Of a stretch of 9,218 nucleotides of DNA, positions 1-6,300 are shown in pieces (positions within the stretch are counted from its first letter, which is position 1; every line of letters starts with the position of its first letter). The notes beneath the pieces were generated by a model. It was not told where the DNA came from. It worked only from the letters and a program-made list of their open reading frames with translations, and ran no database searches. The stretch comes from Vulcanimicrobiota bacterium (lineage in GTDB: Bacteria; Vulcanimicrobiota; Vulcanimicrobiia; Vulcanimicrobiales; Vulcanimicrobiaceae). The stretch covers positions 1 to 9,218 of the forward strand of contig JASHXG010000119.1 of the NCBI GenBank assembly GCA_030043675.1, given 5' to 3'. The position numbers and the translations under genes are program-made.

Positions 1-183
1 GCCGCCGACATGTACGTTCCCGGCGTGTCGATGCGCGATCTCTTCGACGCATGCTGGTACCGCGCGGCATCGGGCGGCATGGGCTACTACAGCGATCACG
101 TCCATCTCGACTCCGGCACGCGCCGCTGGTGGGTCGGCGACCTCGTCATCCCTACCTTCAGCGTCACTGCGTCCGATGGGTGA
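1..183 (+). CDS. C-terminal part of YcbK/DUF882-type M15 peptidase (5' truncated)
   Basis: The reading frame is open from the left edge to TGA at 181-183 and gives 60 residues. It contains GGMGYY (25-30) followed by HVHLDSG (33-39). In the DUF882/YcbK (peptidase M15A-like) family the C-terminal core reads roughly GGVGYY..FVHVDTG, with the histidine of VHxD acting as a zinc ligand; H35 and D37 match it here. Family members are exported metallopeptidases thought to cut peptide cross-links of peptidoglycan. The upstream HxxGxAxD half of the active site and any signal peptide lie outside the window. The gene overlaps the 3' end of the convergent TonB-dependent receptor gene by 20 bp. The family call rests on one short motif block, so it is moderately secure. 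Confidence 0.6.
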   Translation, partial: AADMYVPGVSMRDLFDACWYRAASGGMGYYSDHVHLDSGTRRWWVGDLVIPTFSVTASDG

Positions 184-2695
184 GGATGAGCGTAATCTGG
201 CGCCCCGGCAAAGGGTAGGCGTTCGGTAAAATCGCCGCCGGCACCGCGCCGTACGGCACACCGCCCTGCTGTTGGGTGATCAGAAAGTTATACGTGTTCG
301 TGAGGTTCTCGCCCGCGAGCATGATCTCGTAGTCGCGTGTCCGCCAGCCGATGCCGGCGCGCAGCGTCGTGAACGGCGGCAGGTTGAGCTCGTTGTAGTC
401 GCCCTCGTGCAGCAATCCGGCGTAATAGCACAAGCCCAGGTTCGGAAGATGTTCGAGCGTGAGGATGAACTTGTGTAACGGCACACCCAGCGCCTGTTCG
501 AAGGGCACGACGCCGTCGAGCGCGTCGGGCGGGACCGACTGTGTGTAGACGCTGTCGACGTCATAATCGGCGCGCAGCGCGAGGTCGCGTGTCAACGCCG
601 CTTCGCCGCGCAGCTCTGCACCCTGATAGACCTCGTGGGTGACGTTCACGGGATAGGTCAGGCACGTCGGATCGTCTTGCAGTTCGACGTACTGCGCAGT
701 GCAGGGCTTGGGCCCGTAAAAATCGGCCACCCCGTTGTGAAGATCGGTCCGATAGAGATCCATCGCGAGGTGGACCGGGCGTGTCGCGACGTGGAAGAGA
801 TGATCGTACCCGAGGTCGTACTCCGTTGAGCGTTCGGCGGTCGCGTTCGGATTACCGATGCTGGCGTAGCCTCCGACGACCGGTATCGGCGTCGTGGGGG
901 CGGGCACGATGAACGTCGGCAGCTGCGGCGATTGGAACGTCGAGCCCACCGATGCGCGCAGCGCCGAGTCGCCGGTCGGCGTCCAGACGAATCCGAAGCG
1001 TGGATCCACGCTGTGGCCGAAGGTGCTGTAATCGCTGTAGTAAGTTGCGAACGAATAGTGCAGGTGCGCAGTCGGATCGTCGGTGTAGCGCGCACCGAGC
1101 CAGCGCTGGGTCTGGCCGAGATATTGCACCGTCGCATCAGGATTGTTCTGCGTCACGCTATCGTCGGGGCCGATTCCCGCCGGGTCGATCGCGTCGGTAC
1201 CGATGGTCTCGGTACCGAAGGTCTCGGGGCTGATCGGCACGCGCCGCACGGGTATGGCGTCGGCGTAAATCGTGCCCAGAACATTATCGGTGACGAGATC
1301 TTCGTTCGTCATTGCGGCCTTGAACGAGAGCGAGGCATGCGGGAGCTGGTGGTCGATCTCCAACGTATCGTCGGCTATCAAGTCCCGATTGTTGTACAGG
1401 TATGGCGACGAGCCGGCCGCGTTCCCGTTGACGACCTGGGAGACCAATGAAGTTTGATGGCGAAAGAGCAGCGTCGTGGCTGCGGTCTTATCCGCGTTGA
1501 GCGGTCCAAGCGGAAGAAAGAGGTCGAGGCCGTACGCGTCGTCGTTCGAGCTGACCGACGAGCCCGAAAAGTTGGAGTAGTTGACGACGCCTCCGGGTGC
1601 GCCGTTCTGCGGCAGCCACTCCGAGGAGAGCGTCCCCGAAAGATCGCGATAGACGGCCTGGTCGTAGAAGGAGAGGCCGACATAGCCGCCGTTGCCGAAC
1701 GTATAACGCAGCTTCGCGATATCCGAAAGTGCCGACATGTCATTGCCGATCGGCGAATAGCCGTTGCTCGTCAACGTCTCGGAATCGGTGGTGTTCGGAA
1801 AGGAGTAGTCGTCGAGTTGTCCGCCCGACGTCATGCGGTGCACCGAGAACGCGTATCCCCAGCGATTGTCGGTTCCGGTCGCCTGAATCGTCTCGGCGAA
1901 CGTGTCGTACGAGCCGATCGAGAAGCGCTCGAGGGTTGTCGGCAGGGTGCTCGGCTCGAGCGTGACGACGTTGAGCGCGCCGCCCAGCGTGTTCGGACCA
2001 TAGAGCGCCGAGGGCGCGATGCCGTAGACGACTTGAACGCTTTCGAGATTCGCCGGATCGAGCAGCGAGAGATCGAAATCGCCGGTGCTGCCGTTGTTGA
2101 CCTGATGCCCGTCGACGTCGACCAGGGTCTCGCTGGGATCGGGGCCGCGCAACGCGACCACCGCGGGCGCGTTCAAACCGCCGCCGAGAATCGGATAGAC
2201 CGTCGTCGAGAGCTCGTCATCAAGGATGTCGCTCACGCGCGTGACGCCTTGTGCCGCGTACTGCTGCGCGTTGACGTTGACGCTCGGAAAAGGCGCGGTC
2301 GAGAGCGCGGCGGTACCGTTGGCGTTCACTTGGCCGATGACCAGCAGCGAGGACGCGCGAGCGCGCTCCAGCGTCAGCGTGATTCGGTTGATCTGCCCCG
2401 CGCGCACCGCGATCGTGCGATCGCGCAGTGGCGCAAAGCCGCGCGCGCTCGCCGCGATGCCGTACGTGGCCGCCGGAAGCGCTCCGAAATCGAGGCGCCC
2501 GTGGGCGTCGCTGCGGGCGCTCTTGGTCATCCCGGCACCCGAGAGGGTGACGAGGGCGCCCGCGATCGGCGCTCCGTCCGTGGCGGCGATCGTGCCGACG
2601 ACCGGGGAGCCGGCGCCTTGCCCGAATGCCGGAGCGCCGCCGGCCAGCGAGGCGAGAACGAGCCCGAGTGCTTGGAGTAGCCGTAACCTACGCAT
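164..2695 (-). CDS. TonB-dependent outer-membrane receptor with carboxypeptidase-regulatory-like N-terminal domain
   Basis: This 843-residue protein is predicted to import a ligand across the outer membrane using TonB energy. The signal peptide is residues 1-25 (MRRLRLLQ core, cut near AFG-Q). A carboxypeptidase-regulatory-like Ig fold covers about 31-110 (VVGTIAATDGAPIAGALVTL start, GRLDFGALPAATY middle). The plug is about 138-245, with VVALRG, VDVDGH and SALYGPNTLGGALNVVT. The rest is a 22-strand-type beta barrel, with two cysteines in one probable surface loop (PKPC...DPTC). The ATG at 2693-2695 is preferred over a TTG 45 bp upstream because it begins a clean signal peptide and has AAGG five bases before it. 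The last residues, ITLILTHRTQ, lack the usual terminal aromatic residue. The ligand is unknown; the promoter-proximal operator suggests iron. No TonB, ExbB or ABC importer gene is adjacent. Confidence 0.9.
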   Translation of the reverse strand: MRRLRLLQALGLVLASLAGGAPAFGQGAGSPVVGTIAATDGAPIAGALVTLSGAGMTKSARSDAHGRLDFGALPAATYGIAASARGFAPLRDRTIAVRAGQINRITLTLERARASSLLVIGQVNANGTAALSTAPFPSVNVNAQQYAAQGVTRVSDILDDELSTTVYPILGGGLNAPAVVALRGPDPSETLVDVDGHQVNNGSTGDFDLSLLDPANLESVQVVYGIAPSALYGPNTLGGALNVVTLEPSTLPTTLERFSIGSYDTFAETIQATGTDNRWGYAFSVHRMTSGGQLDDYSFPNTTDSETLTSNGYSPIGNDMSALSDIAKLRYTFGNGGYVGLSFYDQAVYRDLSGTLSSEWLPQNGAPGGVVNYSNFSGSSVSSNDDAYGLDLFLPLGPLNADKTAATTLLFRHQTSLVSQVVNGNAAGSSPYLYNNRDLIADDTLEIDHQLPHASLSFKAAMTNEDLVTDNVLGTIYADAIPVRRVPISPETFGTETIGTDAIDPAGIGPDDSVTQNNPDATVQYLGQTQRWLGARYTDDPTAHLHYSFATYYSDYSTFGHSVDPRFGFVWTPTGDSALRASVGSTFQSPQLPTFIVPAPTTPIPVVGGYASIGNPNATAERSTEYDLGYDHLFHVATRPVHLAMDLYRTDLHNGVADFYGPKPCTAQYVELQDDPTCLTYPVNVTHEVYQGAELRGEAALTRDLALRADYDVDSVYTQSVPPDALDGVVPFEQALGVPLHKFILTLEHLPNLGLCYYAGLLHEGDYNELNLPPFTTLRAGIGWRTRDYEIMLAGENLTNTYNFLITQQQGGVPYGAVPAAILPNAYPLPGRQITLILTHRTQ

Positions 2696-2748
2696 CCCTA
2701 CCTTGTCCAGCAGCGACTTGAGGAGGGCCTTACCGAGCAATTCGGAAA

Positions 2749-2768
2749 GCCTTAACTATTAATAAGGC
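2749..2768. repeat. Inverted repeat GCCTTA-8-TAAGGC at the receptor start region
   Basis: GCCTTA (2749-2754) and TAAGGC (2763-2768) form a perfect 6-bp inverted repeat with an 8-base A/T-rich centre. It covers the -10 element and the likely transcription start, and shares its right arm with the TAAGGCATACCTAA palindrome. The two overlapping palindromes could be adjacent binding sites for one dimeric regulator. Confidence 0.4.
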
Positions 2769-2787
2769 ATACCTAACTCACTGTCAA
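2759..2787 (-). promoter_or_regulatory. Probable sigma70-type promoter of the TonB-dependent receptor
   Basis: Reading the minus strand, TTGACA (2787-2782) is a perfect -35 element. It is followed after exactly 17 bases by TATTAA (2764-2759), a 4/6 match to the -10 consensus. The predicted transcript starts near 2751 and would have a leader of about 55 bases before the receptor ATG at 2695. It is the best sigma70-type promoter I see in the window. Confidence 0.65.
2763..2776. promoter_or_regulatory. Putative metal-dependent repressor operator (DtxR/IdeR-like palindrome)
   Basis: The + strand reads TAAGGCATACCTAA, an imperfect palindrome of form TWAGGYATRCCTWA. It matches 13 of the first 14 positions of the DtxR/IdeR consensus TWAGGTWAGSCTWA when read on the minus strand, while the outer half of the 19-bp box is not conserved. 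The site fills the spacer and touches the -10 of the receptor promoter, where a bound repressor would block polymerase. Regulation by a DtxR-type protein is inferred from sequence similarity and from the receptor context. Confidence 0.4.
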
Positions 2788-2847
2788 TGCGTGACCGCGC
2801 CGTGGCCGGTCGCCGGGCCGCGGATTTTGACCGGTGAGGCCGGGCGG

Positions 2848-3804
2848 TTAGAGTTGCTGCGGTGGCGTGTCCGCCACGCCGAAGTCGTCGCTCGACGGAT
2901 TCTCGCCGTTGGTGATCTTATCGACCTGCTTCAGCGCGGTCGGAGTGTAGCGGAAGACGTCGATCTCCCCGAGCTGCTGATCGGAGACGTAGAGCCGGGT
3001 CGATTTCTGGTTGAAGGCAAAGAACCAGGATTCACCGGGTAGCGTTAACGTCGCGACCGCCTTGCGTTGGCCGACGTTGTAGACGTTCAGGCTCGGAGCG
3101 GTTTGGTCGATCACGAGCAGGTGGCCCTTGGCATCGAATCCGACGCCGCCCGCATACCCGAGCTTGATGTGCATATTGGTCGTGTTCGTGAATTTGGGAG
3201 CGTGGTACTCGACCACGCCGCCCGTGCCGCTGAGCTGACCGTTGTAGGAGACAAAGAGGTTGCCGGCCTTGTCGAGCGCCAGCCCGGCGACGTGGAAAAA
3301 GTGTCCGTTGTTCAGCGTCTGCGTGGGCTGGGTGGCGCCGGATCCGTAGATGACCACGTTGCCCGAGCTGAACATCGGTCCGCTGCCGTTGGCGACGTAG
3401 ACCGTGCCGTCGGATCCGACCGCGACATCGCACGGAAACTTACTATCCTCGAGCGTGCGCGTCGGAGAGGTCGAACCTTTCTCGTAGACGAGCACGTTCT
3501 CGTCTTCCGAGTTGGCGACGTAGAGGTTGCCGCTCTTGTCGACGGCCATGCCCCAGGGATTCGAAAGGCTGCCCGAGAGCGTCCCGGCAACCGGGTTGTT
3601 CGGACCCGTGCCCTTCTCATAATAGTCGACGGTGTTATCTCCGAACGACGAGGCGTAAATCAGCCCACCGCCGGTATCGCGTGCAACCGCCGCCGCGCCG
3701 GCTGACGGCGCGTTCGGCGTCCCGGGCGTGGAGCTCGCGGAGCAACCGGCCAGAACTCCGAGCGAAACCATGACGAAGATCGACGAAATTCGTAGCAGAC
3801 GCAT
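2848..3804 (-). CDS. NHL/SMP-30-like beta-propeller lipoprotein
   Basis: This 318-residue protein begins with a lipoprotein signal (MRLLRISSIF..., lipobox LAGC, lipidated Cys21), then a Ser/Pro/Ala-rich linker to about residue 45. Five or six propeller-like repeats follow, with cores such as WGMAVDKSGNLYVAN (84-98), CDVAVGSDGTVYVAN (125-139), VAGLALDKAGNLFVS (172-186), GGVGFDAKGHLLVID (219-233) and FFAFNQKSTRLYVSD (261-275). This fits a six-bladed propeller tethered to a membrane. Many relatives exist as lone secreted proteins of unknown function; none of the repeats shows a catalytic site that I can name. An in-frame TGA six bases before the ATG excludes a longer start. No Shine-Dalgarno sequence stands close; GGAGG lies 31 bases upstream, right after the TMEM175 stop. 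The 36-bp gap suggests cotranscription with the channel gene. Confidence 0.8.
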   Translation of the reverse strand: MRLLRISSIFVMVSLGVLAGCSASSTPGTPNAPSAGAAAVARDTGGGLIYASSFGDNTVDYYEKGTGPNNPVAGTLSGSLSNPWGMAVDKSGNLYVANSEDENVLVYEKGSTSPTRTLEDSKFPCDVAVGSDGTVYVANGSGPMFSSGNVVIYGSGATQPTQTLNNGHFFHVAGLALDKAGNLFVSYNGQLSGTGGVVEYHAPKFTNTTNMHIKLGYAGGVGFDAKGHLLVIDQTAPSLNVYNVGQRKAVATLTLPGESWFFAFNQKSTRLYVSDQQLGEIDVFRYTPTALKQVDKITNGENPSSDDFGVADTPPQQL

Positions 3805-3840
3805 GCGGTCTCAGTTCGTAGCGATGCACGCGACGCCTCC

Positions 3841-4461
3841 TCAAGAAAGATCAAAGTTGCCGTTGTCATGCAAGCGGTTGATCAGCGGCTCGAAACGCCG
3901 GTCCGGAACAAACCACATGACCGCAACGATGATGAAGATGGCGTCCGAGACAAAGGTCGAGAAGAAAGCGGCGGCAATCGCCGCAACGTACAGAGCCAGC
4001 GAAGCCAAGCCCTTGACGTCAACCGAGATGGCTTTGGCGAATGGCGCATCCCGGCCGTTAACGCGCAGCAGCGCGCCCTGAAGGATCGAATACGAGATCG
4101 CGCACATCAAAAGGACGAAGCCGTAGAACGCGGTTGCGCCGGACGCTTGAGGGTTGCGTCCCAGCCACGCCGTCGCGAACGGCACCAACGAAAGCCAAAA
4201 CAGCAGATTGAGGTTCGCCCACATCGCTCGTCCGTCGATGCCGCGACTGGCGCGCAGCATGTGATGGTGGTTGTTCCAGTAGATGCCGATGAAGACGAAG
4301 CTCAAGGCATAGGTAGCGATCGCGGGGAGCTCCGGCAGCAGGTCGTGCAATGCCGTGCCTTGCGGCGGCCGCAGCTCGAGCACCATGATCGTGATGATGA
4401 CGGCGAGAACGCCGTCGCTGAACGCCTCGAGGCGATCCGTATCCGTAAAGAAGCGAGTCAT
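3841..4461 (-). CDS. TMEM175-family (DUF1211) potassium channel
   Basis: The 206-residue integral membrane protein carries the TMEM175 signature in helix 1: R10 followed by FSDGVLAVIITIMVLEL (14-30). Six hydrophobic segments are visible at about 14-30, 48-63, 82-100, 111-132, 151-170 and 172-187, with WNNHHHML (62-69) after helix 2. Bacterial homologues have one such six-helix unit per subunit and form tetrameric, leak-like K+ channels of the inner membrane, with helix 1 lining the pore. The frame stays open 42 codons further upstream, but the extension is Arg/Cys-rich, crosses the divergent serine hydrolase start and is not family-like, so ATG at 4459-4461 is chosen. No strong ribosome binding site precedes it. 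The neighbouring lipoprotein may be in the same transcript, but a functional link is unknown. Confidence 0.87.
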   Translation of the reverse strand: MTRFFTDTDRLEAFSDGVLAVIITIMVLELRPPQGTALHDLLPELPAIATYALSFVFIGIYWNNHHHMLRASRGIDGRAMWANLNLLFWLSLVPFATAWLGRNPQASGATAFYGFVLLMCAISYSILQGALLRVNGRDAPFAKAISVDVKGLASLALYVAAIAAAFFSTFVSDAIFIIVAVMWFVPDRRFEPLINRLHDNGNFDLS

Positions 4462-4510
4462 TAACGACGCTTCATCGGCTCCGCGGCGCACCCCTCGAAC
4501 GTTAGGGTTT

Positions 4511-4521
4511 TGTCCTGGACA
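4511..4521. promoter_or_regulatory. Perfect 11-bp palindrome upstream of the serine hydrolase
   Basis: TGTCCTGGACA is a 5-1-5 palindrome ending seven bases before the AAGGAG ribosome binding site of the hydrolase. It sits in the 80-bp divergent gap between that gene and the TMEM175 gene. The position fits a small operator acting on one or both genes, but I recognise no regulator for it. Confidence 0.25.
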
Positions 4522-4541
4522 GCGAGAAAAGGAGCGGCAAC

Positions 4542-5690
4542 ATGAGATCGCTCGCTTTAGGCCTCCTCTGCATGATGACGCCCGCAATCGCGAGCGCCGC
4601 CGTCAATACTCCGTCCGTCGCGAGTCCGGGGGTCCAACGCGCGATCGCGGCTGCGGTGCAGCGCAATCGCGTGCTTTACGGCGGCCGTACGCCGGTTCCC
4701 GGCGTCCTGATCGGCGTGTGGGATGGTCGCGGCGGGAGCTACGTGCACGGCTTCGGTTATGCGGATTTGGCAACGAAGCGTCCACTCACCGCTGCCGACC
4801 ATTTTCGCATCGGAAGCAACACGAAGACCTTCGTGGTGGCCGTGATCTTGCAGCTCGTCGACGAAAAGAAATTGAGCCTCGACGATCCGATCAGCCGCTT
4901 TGCGATCGGCGTGAACGTTCCGAATGCGGAGAATATCACGATCCGCCAGCTTTGTAATATGCGCAGCGGTCTGTTCGAAGCGTACGACACCCCGCAGATC
5001 AACGCCATGAAGGTGTTGCCCCCAACGTGGGATCCGCGGACCATCATCCGTTGGGCCGTGCAACAGAAGCCGTATTTCGCCCCGAATAAGGGCTACCATT
5101 ACAGCAACACCAACTACCTCATTTTGGGGCTTATCATCGAGTCCGTCACCCACGACGGCGTGGGCGATCAGATTCGCAAGCGCCTAATCGTGCCGTTCGG
5201 CCTCTCGAATACCAGCTACCCGGAGACGCAAGCCATGCCGGATCCTTGGGCGCGCGGTTACGGTCTCGACAAGAATCGGAACTGGGAGAATGTCAGCGGC
5301 CAGATCCCCGTTTCGATGACGGGGGCGGCCGGCAACATGATCTCCAACATGGCGGACATCAAGCGTTGGATTACGCTCTACGTCACCGGAAAGGTGAGCG
5401 CGCCGGCAACCCACCGCGCCCTAATGGATTGCATTCCCACCGGCGATGGGAACCTCGCGTTCGGCCTCGCCCTGGGCTGTAGCGCCGGCTGGTACGGCTA
5501 CACAGGAGGCTTGCCCGGCTACAACACGGCTAACTACTATTTTCCGGCCACCGGCGCATTCATCGTCGCTTGGGTCACGGTGCAGAATGGTAATCCGCCG
5601 CCCGGCGTCGCCAACAGAATTTTTCACGACCTCGCCCGGATCGTAACGCCGGACAACATCCCCTTCGCGAGCACCGGCAAGGGACTGTAA
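4542..5690 (+). CDS. Secreted serine hydrolase, class C beta-lactamase/esterase fold
   Basis: The 382-residue protein has a signal peptide (about 1-20, ending ASA-A). The expected active-site order of the beta-lactamase class C/DD-peptidase family is visible: S92-N-T-K95 (SxxK, nucleophile and base), Y187-S-N189 (YxN) and Y320-T-G-G at the place of the K/H-T-G motif. Other family landmarks include FRIGSNTKTF, NITIRQLCNMRSGL (before the YxN motif), NTNYLILGLIIE and the AAGNMISNMADIKRW segment. Length and layout fit D-alanyl-D-alanine carboxypeptidase-like or esterase members rather than a resistance enzyme. The start is well fixed by AAGGAG (4529-4534), seven bases before ATG. The substrate is not deducible; the Tyr replacing Lys/His in the third motif is unusual. 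It stands alone on the plus strand between divergent and convergent neighbours. Confidence 0.88.
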   Translation: MRSLALGLLCMMTPAIASAAVNTPSVASPGVQRAIAAAVQRNRVLYGGRTPVPGVLIGVWDGRGGSYVHGFGYADLATKRPLTAADHFRIGSNTKTFVVAVILQLVDEKKLSLDDPISRFAIGVNVPNAENITIRQLCNMRSGLFEAYDTPQINAMKVLPPTWDPRTIIRWAVQQKPYFAPNKGYHYSNTNYLILGLIIESVTHDGVGDQIRKRLIVPFGLSNTSYPETQAMPDPWARGYGLDKNRNWENVSGQIPVSMTGAAGNMISNMADIKRWITLYVTGKVSAPATHRALMDCIPTGDGNLAFGLALGCSAGWYGYTGGLPGYNTANYYFPATGAFIVAWVTVQNGNPPPGVANRIFHDLARIVTPDNIPFASTGKGL

Positions 5691-5707
5691 GTCAGGGGTG
5701 AGGCAGG

Positions 5708-6082
5708 TCAAATCCAACGCGCGGCGGCCGCGCCGGTATCGTCCGGGCGCGTATTGAAGGCGATGGCCGCTCGCGGGGCGACACGGCGGATGGTGTTAAC
5801 GATCGCCTCGAACAGACCAAGGTGTCTTGGCGGTAGCCGGACGCCCGCCCCGATCACGACGCAATCATAGGGGTCAGCGGTAAGGCTGCGTTCAACCGTC
5901 GGGATCGCGCTCTCGTCGGGTTTGATCAGGCAAGCCTCGGGCAGCCAGCCGCGACCGGCCATATCCGCGATGCCGGCCTTGATTCCGGCCTCGATCATCT
6001 CCGCGGTCACGCCCGGCGGTAAAGCGGGATCCGAATAATCGACGGCCGTAGGCTCGAAGCCGATCAAAAGTACGCGCTTCAT
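5708..6082 (-). CDS. Small conserved hypothetical protein, Rossmann-like
   Basis: The 124-residue soluble protein has no signal peptide or membrane segment. It starts with a strand-like KRVLLIGFEP, has YSDPALPPG (15-23), a helix rich in Ala/Gly, then CLIKPDES (51-58), DPYDCVVIGAGVRLPP (69-84), and ends with AAIAFNTRPDDTGAAAARW. Alternating hydrophobic strands and amphipathic helices suggest an alpha/beta fold, and VIGAGVRLPP looks like a conserved loop after a central strand. I recall close homologues annotated as hypothetical in many proteobacteria and other phyla, with no assigned activity. GGAGG seven bases before ATG at 6080-6082 fixes the start and rejects an 18-codon upstream extension. 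Its stop is 17 bp from that of the convergent serine hydrolase. Confidence 0.8.
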   Translation of the reverse strand: MKRVLLIGFEPTAVDYSDPALPPGVTAEMIEAGIKAGIADMAGRGWLPEACLIKPDESAIPTVERSLTADPYDCVVIGAGVRLPPRHLGLFEAIVNTIRRVAPRAAIAFNTRPDDTGAAAARWI

Positions 6083-6108
6083 CGAGGTTCCTCCGAGGGC
6101 GTCGCTTT

Positions 6109-6118
6109 GACCGCGGTC
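6109..6118. promoter_or_regulatory. Perfect 10-bp palindrome upstream of the small hypothetical gene
   Basis: GACCGCGGTC is self-complementary and lies 26 bp before the ATG of the 124-residue protein gene, just upstream of its ribosome binding site. It may be an operator or a minor hairpin. In GC-rich DNA such a site can also occur by chance. Confidence 0.2.
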
Positions 6119-6161
6119 GTGCGGGTCCCCTGGCAAAGTCGCGGTAGTCAGGATGCTAGAA

Positions 6162-6194
6162 GTCCCGACAGGCGTTTTTTTTGCCTGCCGGGAC
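6162..6194. repeat. 12-bp hairpin with an eight-T loop
   Basis: GTCCCGACAGGC (6162-6173) pairs with GCCTGCCGGGAC (6183-6194) over 12 positions with one mismatch (A6168/C6188). The 9-base loop is G plus eight T on the plus strand, or eight A plus C on the minus strand. It lies between the HAF lipoprotein gene and the small hypothetical gene. A normal Rho-independent terminator has the T tract after the stem, not in the loop, so this is not a textbook terminator. It may be an RNA processing or structural element, or a terminator-like element of uncertain kind. Confidence 0.6.
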
Positions 6195-6220
6195 CGTGGT
6201 CGATTTGCCTCTAGTGAACC

Positions 6221-6247
6221 GGCGCGAGTGAAAGCCTCACAGGCGCC
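6221..6247. repeat. Interrupted hairpin in the 6.1-6.3 kb spacer
   Basis: GGCGC (6221-6225) pairs with GCGCC (6243-6247) and GTGA (6228-6231) pairs with TCAC (6237-6240). A symmetric 2x2 internal loop (GA/AG) separates the two helices and AAGCC forms the apical loop. On the minus strand it would fold in the 3' untranslated region of the HAF lipoprotein mRNA. Smaller palindromes flank it: GACCGTGGTC (6192-6201) and GCTGGTAACCAGC (6270-6282). No riboswitch or other RNA family is recognised. Confidence 0.45.
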
Positions 6248-6269
6248 ATGGACATCGTAAAGCCGAGAT

Positions 6270-6282
6270 GCTGGTAACCAGC
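6270..6282. repeat. 13-bp palindrome GCTGGTAACCAGC after the HAF lipoprotein stop
   Basis: This is a 6-1-6 perfect inverted repeat beginning 18 bp downstream of the HAF lipoprotein stop codon on the minus strand. As RNA it could close a 5-bp stem with a 3-base loop. No T tract follows, so it is at most a weak transcript-end structure. Confidence 0.3.
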
Positions 6283-6300
6283 TTGGGACGCGGGACGCCT

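Noticed and set aside
1454..2680. A 408-codon open frame on the plus strand opposite the receptor gene
   Set aside because: Its product is rich in Arg, Val and Asp with no domain or signal, and it lies antisense to a clear TonB-dependent receptor. Long antisense frames are expected in high-GC DNA.
2788..2847. Possible terminator after the propeller lipoprotein gene
   Set aside because: Short CCGG-type complementarities exist but there is no convincing stem followed by a T tract.
3635..3828. GTG start with GGAGG at good spacing giving a 65-residue out-of-frame product over the propeller lipoprotein start
   Set aside because: The product is Arg-rich and lacks any motif. The Shine-Dalgarno position is curious for coupling but does not support a gene.
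4462..4587. 42-codon upstream extension of the TMEM175 protein
   Set aside because: It crosses the divergent hydrolase start and its Arg/Cys-rich sequence is not part of the family; the signature begins just after the chosen ATG.
6162..6194. Rho-independent terminator call for the strong hairpin
   Set aside because: The T8/A8 tract is in the loop, and no T tract follows the stem on either strand. It is reported only as a hairpin.
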